A stretch of DNA of 64,000 nt from a virus. The notes under the pieces are model-generated. The model was not told the DNA's origin and made no database searches. It saw only the letters and a list, made by a program, of their open reading frames with translations. The DNA is taken from positions 1 to 64,000 of the IMG/VR virus record IMGVR_UViG_3300028114_000957; one strand, written 5' to 3'. How positions within the stretch are numbered: position 1 is the first letter of the stretch; every line of letters starts with the position of its first letter. Positions 59,602-64,000 of this stretch are shown piece after piece. The translations under genes were made by a program, and so were the position numbers.

Positions 59602-60491
59602 TGGATATAAAAGGGTATGTTAGAAAATTTGTTCGACAAAGATTGAACGAAGGTTTTGATGATGTAGGTAGACCCGACTTAAAATATTATGCGTTTGATT
59701 GGGATGACAATATTATGTTTATGCCAACTTCAATTCTTGTTATGGATGAAGATGAAAATGAAGTTCAAATGTCAACTGAAGACTTTGCTGAATATCGTGA
59801 AAAAATTGGTTTTGAATCTTTTAATTATAAGGGAAAAAGAATAGTTGCATATTCTATTGGTGCATTTAAAAACTTTAGAGAACCGGGTAATAAAAGATTT
59901 ATTATTGACTCTATGATTGCAAAAACGGGACCTGCTTGGCCTGATTTTGTGGAGTGTATTAATGGTGGGTCTATATTTGCTATTATTACCGCTAGAGGTC
60001 ATAGTCCAAAAACTTTAAGAGAGGCTGTTTATAATCTTATAATGAGTAATAAAAATGGTTTGGATTCAAGAGAATTGGCAAAAAACCTTCATAAATATAG
60101 AGATATAGGAAACAAAGTGAGTAGTGATAAAACCGTAAAGTCTTTGTCACCGGCAGAACTTAACGAGTATTTAGATATGTGTAAATTTGAACCCGTATCT
60201 TATGGGGCAAATAATGCAGCTAACCCTGAACAAGCAAAGTTTGATGCACTCAAAAACTTTGTATCTTATTGTAGAAGTTTGGCAAGTGAATTAAAAAGTA
60301 AGTATGGGGTGGACGGTAATCCAATGTTTAAAAATGATTTGGAGTTTAACGCTTCTTGGGAACCATATATAGGTTTTTCAGATGACGATTTAAGAAATAT
60401 TGAAAAAATTAAAGAATTAATATCAAAAGAATATGAAGAATCGCCAGTAAACTTATATTTAACTAAAGGAGGTAATAAAACTAGATATTAA
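59601..60491 (+). CDS. HAD-like protein with leader peptide
   Basis: 296 residues. Leader MDIKGYVRKFVRQRLNE-GFDD (LNE site). HAD motif I is YYAFDWDDNIMFM (Asp-x-Asp at 33-35), motif II is IFAIITARGHS (Thr/Ser position), motif III Lys lies around HKYRDIGNK, and motif IV is IGFSDDDLRN (Asp-Asp). The active-site residues look complete, so phosphatase or kinase-phosphatase activity is possible. It sits between the sheath and tube genes, an unusual place for an enzyme. Packaging is inferred from the leader. Confidence 0.65.
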   Translation: MDIKGYVRKFVRQRLNEGFDDVGRPDLKYYAFDWDDNIMFMPTSILVMDEDENEVQMSTEDFAEYREKIGFESFNYKGKRIVAYSIGAFKNFREPGNKRFIIDSMIAKTGPAWPDFVECINGGSIFAIITARGHSPKTLREAVYNLIMSNKNGLDSRELAKNLHKYRDIGNKVSSDKTVKSLSPAELNEYLDMCKFEPVSYGANNAANPEQAKFDALKNFVSYCRSLASELKSKYGVDGNPMFKNDLEFNASWEPYIGFSDDDLRNIEKIKELISKEYEESPVNLYLTKGGNKTRY

Positions 60492-60552
60492 GTTCTAGTT
60501 ATAGGATAACTTTAAAAAAATTCAAAGTAAATAGAAAAAATTAATTTACAGA

Positions 60553-60560
60553 TATTTATA
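60553..60560 (+). promoter_or_regulatory. TATTTATA promoter-like motif before the tube gene
   Basis: GATATTTATAATAAAAA, 31 nt before the ATG at 60592. Confidence 0.5.
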
Positions 60561-60591
60561 ATAAAAATAAAAAAAACAAAAAACAAAAGAT

Positions 60592-61080
60592 ATGGCTGAT
60601 TTATTAATGAGAATGCCCTTTCAGTATGAACCGAAATTAAAAAATCGTTTTATATTAACATTCCCTTCATCATTGGGGATTAACTCTTGGTATGTTGAAA
60701 GTTCAGGTAAACCTTCAATTACAATTGATAAAAAAGAAATTAAATTTTTGAACACCGAAACTTACGTATCAACTAACTTTAAATGGGGTGAAATCACAGT
60801 TAAATTTAGAGACCCAATTGGTCCTTCTGCGACACAGGCAGTAATGGAATGGGTACGTTTACATGCTGAGTCAGTTACTGGTCGTATGGGTTACGCTGCT
60901 GGTTATAAAAAAGACGTTGATTTAGAAATGTTAGACCCTACAGGAGTTGCAGTAGAAAAATGGATTCTTCAAAACTGTCTTATAACAAGTGCATCTTTTG
61001 ATGGTGCCGATTATGGTAGTGCGGACTTATCAACAGTAGAAATAAAATTGCAACCTGATAGATGTATATTAGTTTACTAA
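60592..61080 (+). CDS. Tail tube protein (T4 gp19 type)
   Basis: 162 residues, exactly the T4 gp19 size range (163). It polymerises into the inner tail tube that carries DNA into the cell. Recognised from KNRFILTFPSSLGINSWYVE, then KWGEITVKFRDPIGPSAT and the ending STVEIKLQPDRCIL. It has its own promoter motif and terminator, suiting a highly expressed structural gene. Confidence 0.92.
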   Translation: MADLLMRMPFQYEPKLKNRFILTFPSSLGINSWYVESSGKPSITIDKKEIKFLNTETYVSTNFKWGEITVKFRDPIGPSATQAVMEWVRLHAESVTGRMGYAAGYKKDVDLEMLDPTGVAVEKWILQNCLITSASFDGADYGSADLSTVEIKLQPDRCILVY

Positions 61081-61103
61081 AAAAATAATTCAAATTTTTA
61101 TAA

Positions 61104-61133
61104 AAATCCCGTCAATATGATGGGATTTTTTAT
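61104..61133 (+). terminator. Rho-independent terminator after the tube gene
   Basis: Stem AAATCCCGTC / GATGGGATTT (one G-T pair) with a 5-nt loop and a TTTTTTATTT tail. Confidence 0.85.
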
Positions 61134-61174
61134 TTACTAACGTATTTTGTAAAGTATTTTTTTATTAAAAAACT

Positions 61175-61927
61175 ATGGAAGATAATATAAAATATGGTCA
61201 GGAAAATTTTTCATTACCACACGATGTAATAAAATTACCATCAAAAGGTGTTTTTTACAAACCAAAAAGAGATTCTATTAAAGTTGGTTATTTAACGGCT
61301 AATGATGAAAACACTTTAATGTCACAAAACAATGATAAGGAAGGAATTATCTATACGTTACTAAGACAAAAAATTTATGAACCAGGATTTAATATTAACG
61401 ATATGTTAGATTGTGACGTTCAGGCTGTATTAATTTTTCTTAGAAACACTGCGTTTGGACCTGAATATAATTTTACGGTTACCGACCCAAATACACAAAA
61501 AACATTTGAAACAACAGTTTTGTTGGACTCTTTGGATTATAAAGAAATGGAACATAATCCTGATTTTGAAGGGTTATTTTCATACCTTCTTCCGAAGTCA
61601 AAAAAAATGGTTAAATTTAAACTTCTAACAATTGGTGACCAAAAAGAAATTGATAAAATTGTTTCACAATATCCAAAAGGTATGACGGCACCTATCGCAA
61701 CAAAAAGGTTGGAAAAACAAATAGTTGAAATAGATGGAGTTAAAGATACTTTAGAAATAACTAAATTTATAAATCAAATGCCAATATCAGATGCGAAGGA
61801 CCTTAGAAAATTTTCAAATAAATGCGAACCAAAAATAGATTTACAAAAAGTAATTCAAACCCCGTCTGGAGAAAAAGTGACTATCGATGTTACTTTTGGG
61901 GTGGAGTTTTTTCGCCCTTTCTTCTGA
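61175..61927 (+). CDS. Baseplate protein (T4 gp26 type)
   Basis: 250 residues. Matches the T4 baseplate/gp26 pattern: LPSKGVFYKPKRDSIKVGYLTANDENTLMS near the start is the hallmark (shown in parts: LPSKGVFY, LTANDENTL), then LRQKIYEPG and DCDVQAVLIFLRNTAFGPEY. The C-terminal region is an alpha/beta domain. gp26 takes part in hub assembly. The last 41 nt overlap a second frame, see the gene at 61887. The position right before the tape measure gene parallels the G/GT assembly chaperones of other tails. Confidence 0.75.
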   Translation: MEDNIKYGQENFSLPHDVIKLPSKGVFYKPKRDSIKVGYLTANDENTLMSQNNDKEGIIYTLLRQKIYEPGFNINDMLDCDVQAVLIFLRNTAFGPEYNFTVTDPNTQKTFETTVLLDSLDYKEMEHNPDFEGLFSYLLPKSKKMVKFKLLTIGDQKEIDKIVSQYPKGMTAPIATKRLEKQIVEIDGVKDTLEITKFINQMPISDAKDLRKFSNKCEPKIDLQKVIQTPSGEKVTIDVTFGVEFFRPFF

Positions 61928-62066
61928 TTATCAAAAATATTTATTGGACGAAATTTATTATTTGGTTAAGTACGGTAGATTTTCATACCGAGATGTCACA
62001 CAAATGCCCACATTTGAAAGAAAGTACTTTATAAATAAACTTGTTGAAGAAAATCAACCAAAATAG
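61887..62066 (+). CDS. Small overlapping-frame ORF, gp51-like or frameshift extension
   Basis: 59 residues if started at the ATG at 61887. The frame is +1 to the gp26-like gene and overlaps its last 41 nt. The C-terminal part (YLVKYGRFSYRDV, then TQMPTFERKYFINKL) looks like the small hub assembly protein that follows gp26 in T4-type phages, or a frameshifted C-terminal extension. A T6 run at 61907-61912 (TTT TTT C) in the overlap could permit a +1 slip. Its real expression is uncertain. Confidence 0.45.
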   Translation: MLLLGWSFFALSSDYQKYLLDEIYYLVKYGRFSYRDVTQMPTFERKYFINKLVEENQPK

Positions 62067-62074
62067 TATTTATC
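62067..62074 (+). promoter_or_regulatory. TATTTATC promoter-like motif before the tape measure gene
   Basis: One mismatch to the motif, 12 nt before the ATG at 62087. Confidence 0.35.
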
Positions 62075-62086
62075 AAATAAAAGAAT

Positions 62087-64000
62087 ATGTGGCTTTTACA
62101 AACTACTGACCCATTTAAATCTACTACGCCAGGTTTATATACCGAAGACCAATTAGTTTCTAACTTTGCACAAAAAGTTAATCAAGCATTCAACGATGCT
62201 ACATCTTTACAAAGAATTGAAGATTTCTTTTTAACTTTAGAAAGTAATGCTAAAAAGTTTAATACAACTTTAGGTAATGGAATGGCAACTAGTGCCAAAA
62301 AGTTTGAACAAGTTATTTATGATGTTTATAAAGGTGGTTTAGAATTTGGAATTGCGTTTAATGATACTGGAAAATATTTAGATAAAGTTGGTACCGCAAT
62401 GGAACGTTTGGTACCAATTAACGCCCAAACAACTAAAGACGCTCTTATATTCGGAAAGACAATTGGAGCAACACCTGAAGTGGTTGGAGAATTAATTTCA
62501 AATATGACAGCTTATGGTGTAACTCAGTCTAAATCTGTAGAAATAATGAACAAAGTCGCCGCCACCGCAAAGGCCTCAGGACTGAATGCTAGTAAATTAA
62601 CCTCGGCGGTTTCAAAGGATTTATACAAAACACAGATTTATGGATTTAGAAATGGTGTGGATGGATTAACTAAAATGGCAGCACAGGCTCAAAGAGTTGG
62701 ATTTTCATTAGAAAAAGCTCAAGTAACCGCAAATAAAATTTTGGATGGGGGACCTGAAAGGGCCATAGAAATGGCTAGTCAATTACAGGCACTTGGAGGA
62801 AACATAGGAGCTCTGGGTGACCCATTTCAATTAATTCATATGGCTCAGTATGATATGGAAGGTCTTCAAGACCAAATAATTAATGCTTCTGCATCTGCCG
62901 TTCAATTTAATGAAACAACCGGTGATTTTAAAATTTCTGGTGAAGAAATGTTAAGATTAAGACAACAGGCTGACATTTTAGGATTATCATATGAAGATGT
63001 AGCTAAGGGTGCGATTAATATGAGAAAGGAGCAAGAAATTGCATCAAGAATAACATTCCCCTCAACAATTTCTGAAGAACAGAAAAATTTGGTAGCAAGT
63101 TTAGCAGAAATTGGTCCAGGGGGTTCAGTAAAAATTGACTTACCTGGGTTTGAAGGCGGAGTCCAAGATTTACAAACAGCAATGAATAATCCGGGCTTTA
63201 TGGATGCATTGAATAAGTATGGTGAAGATTTAAAAATTTCAAATGACCCAGCAGCCTTACAACTGGCTATGTATACAAATGCTCAAAATCAGTTAAGTAC
63301 TTCAGACAAAATGTTATTAACTTTACAGACAATTCAAAACCAAGGTATTTTTGGTATGGGATTAGATAGAGGTCAAAAAATTGTTAAATCTGGTGAAGAT
63401 GAAACAATGTATGGGAAAATTGCACCAACATACGATAAAATGTTTGCCGAGTTCCAAAAACAATATCAAGCTGGAGGTGACGCTATAGTTGTAGCCTACC
63501 AAAACTTTTCTACTGTAGTTCAAACTTACTTAACAACATTAACAAATAGCATTGCAACTTTGGTTGATAGTATATCATTATTGGTCGGAAGTATACCACT
63601 ACCAACACCAGCAGGTCCTGCGGCTACAATCAACGATGCATTTATACCTTCAGGTGGAAGCGGTATGGTGAAAACAGATTTTGGGCAATTATTACCTAAC
63701 ACCGCTGATGAAATGTTATTTAGTCCTGGTATAAGTGATTTCTTTGCAAAATACAATGAATCTGAAAAAAGACTTCAAGAGATTGGAATACCTAAAGGTG
63801 GTGATTTATCTATGATGTATAAAAACGCAAGTGCTACACCCACATCTTCCATAACAAACTTGGAGTATCAAAATGCTGTTGCAGCACCAACACCTTCTAT
63901 AACAGACTTGATGAGTAAAATCGGAACAATTTCACAACCACCTATGGAAGTTAAACAAACCGTTGAAATTGGTGGTAAAACTGAAGTTACTTTAAATATT
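62087..64000 (+). CDS. Tape measure protein, N-terminal part (runs off the right edge)
   Basis: 638 codons to the window end, no stop. It is rich in Ala, Gln and long helices, with ANKILDGGPERAIEMASQLQ and the repeated Met/Gly/Ala helical pattern of tail-length proteins (for example KAQVTANKI, LGGNIGALGDPFQLIHM). The tape measure protein sets the tail length and enters the membrane during injection. It follows the gp26-like and overlapping ORF, in the order seen in tail gene clusters. The true end and length are outside this window. Confidence 0.7.
   Translation, partial: MWLLQTTDPFKSTTPGLYTEDQLVSNFAQKVNQAFNDATSLQRIEDFFLTLESNAKKFNTTLGNGMATSAKKFEQVIYDVYKGGLEFGIAFNDTGKYLDKVGTAMERLVPINAQTTKDALIFGKTIGATPEVVGELISNMTAYGVTQSKSVEIMNKVAATAKASGLNASKLTSAVSKDLYKTQIYGFRNGVDGLTKMAAQAQRVGFSLEKAQVTANKILDGGPERAIEMASQLQALGGNIGALGDPFQLIHMAQYDMEGLQDQIINASASAVQFNETTGDFKISGEEMLRLRQQADILGLSYEDVAKGAINMRKEQEIASRITFPSTISEEQKNLVASLAEIGPGGSVKIDLPGFEGGVQDLQTAMNNPGFMDALNKYGEDLKISNDPAALQLAMYTNAQNQLSTSDKMLLTLQTIQNQGIFGMGLDRGQKIVKSGEDETMYGKIAPTYDKMFAEFQKQYQAGGDAIVVAYQNFSTVVQTYLTTLTNSIATLVDSISLLVGSIPLPTPAGPAATINDAFIPSGGSGMVKTDFGQLLPNTADEMLFSPGISDFFAKYNESEKRLQEIGIPKGGDLSMMYKNASATPTSSITNLEYQNAVAAPTPSITDLMSKIGTISQPPMEVKQTVEIGGKTEVTLNI

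Noticed and set aside
60497-60511. Inverted repeat AGTTAT-AGG-ATAACT after the HAD-like gene
   Set aside because: The stem is short and AT-rich and lacks a long T run, so a terminator call is not supported.
63526-63756. Minus-strand open frame near the right end
   Set aside because: It lies inside the tape measure gene and has no features of its own.
1-64000. tRNA genes
   Set aside because: No cloverleaf with conserved TTCGA and CCA-type end was seen in intergenic DNA.

Overview
This window is about 64 kb of a large T4-like tailed phage (contractile tail). A Bacteroidota, probably flavobacterial, host is likely. The evidence for a phage is a near-complete T4-type morphogenesis set: terminase large subunit, portal, prohead protease, scaffold, gp23-type capsid protein, gp13-type neck protein, sheath, tube, gp26-type baseplate protein and the start of a tape measure protein. 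It also carries a family B DNA polymerase, a gp55-type sigma factor and PhoH. The evidence for the host is indirect: very AT-rich DNA, A-rich leaders without Shine-Dalgarno motifs, TTG...TATATTT promoter-like sites, and a phage-borne ribosomal protein bS21 of the type found in hosts whose anti-SD is masked.

Layout. 1-9.2 kb (+): a KTSC fragment, a nucleotidyltransferase, three virion-type proteins, terminase, an intein-bearing portal and a small membrane protein. 9.2-9.4 kb (-): bS21. 9.5-15.2 kb (+): prohead protease, scaffold with tandem repeats, major capsid protein and an accessory head protein. 15.2-22.8 kb (-): tail/baseplate-type proteins and the late sigma factor. 22.8-39.5 kb (-): a long sugar island (glycosyltransferases, Gmd, an aminotransferase fusion, GT10 and GT11 fucosyltransferase-like enzymes, acetyltransferase, methyltransferase, cupin, SGNH hydrolase) with PhoH, dUTPase and a 3'-5' exonuclease embedded in it. 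39.5-43.0 kb (-): a homing endonuclease and small virion-type proteins. 43.0-49.0 kb (+): a large fibre-like protein and DNA polymerase. 49.0-54.1 kb (-): neck protein, superoxide dismutase and a SNF2 helicase interrupted by an intein. 54.2-64 kb (+): neck/tail completion proteins, sheath, HAD-like protein, tube, gp26-like protein and tape measure (runs off the end). No stretch longer than about 130 bases lacks a gene, and no tRNA or CRISPR was seen.

How it fits together. Head genes, tail genes and the sigma factor form the late programme. Most virion transcription units start just after a TATTTAT(A/T) motif, on both strands. DNA polymerase, the SNF2 helicase and one unknown gene instead have TTGAYW-N17-TATATT sites, which look like a separate host-type class. 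Several small proteins share a short basic amphipathic N-terminus ending in (L/I)xE, the cleavage signature of the T4 prohead protease, suggesting a set of packaged, processed internal head proteins.

Most unusual item: the helicase intein (Walker B, DE|CH) carries its homing endonuclease in a different reading frame. About 268 codons are open in both frames, so one stretch of DNA appears to encode both the intein linker and a separate zinc-finger/Vsr-like nuclease.
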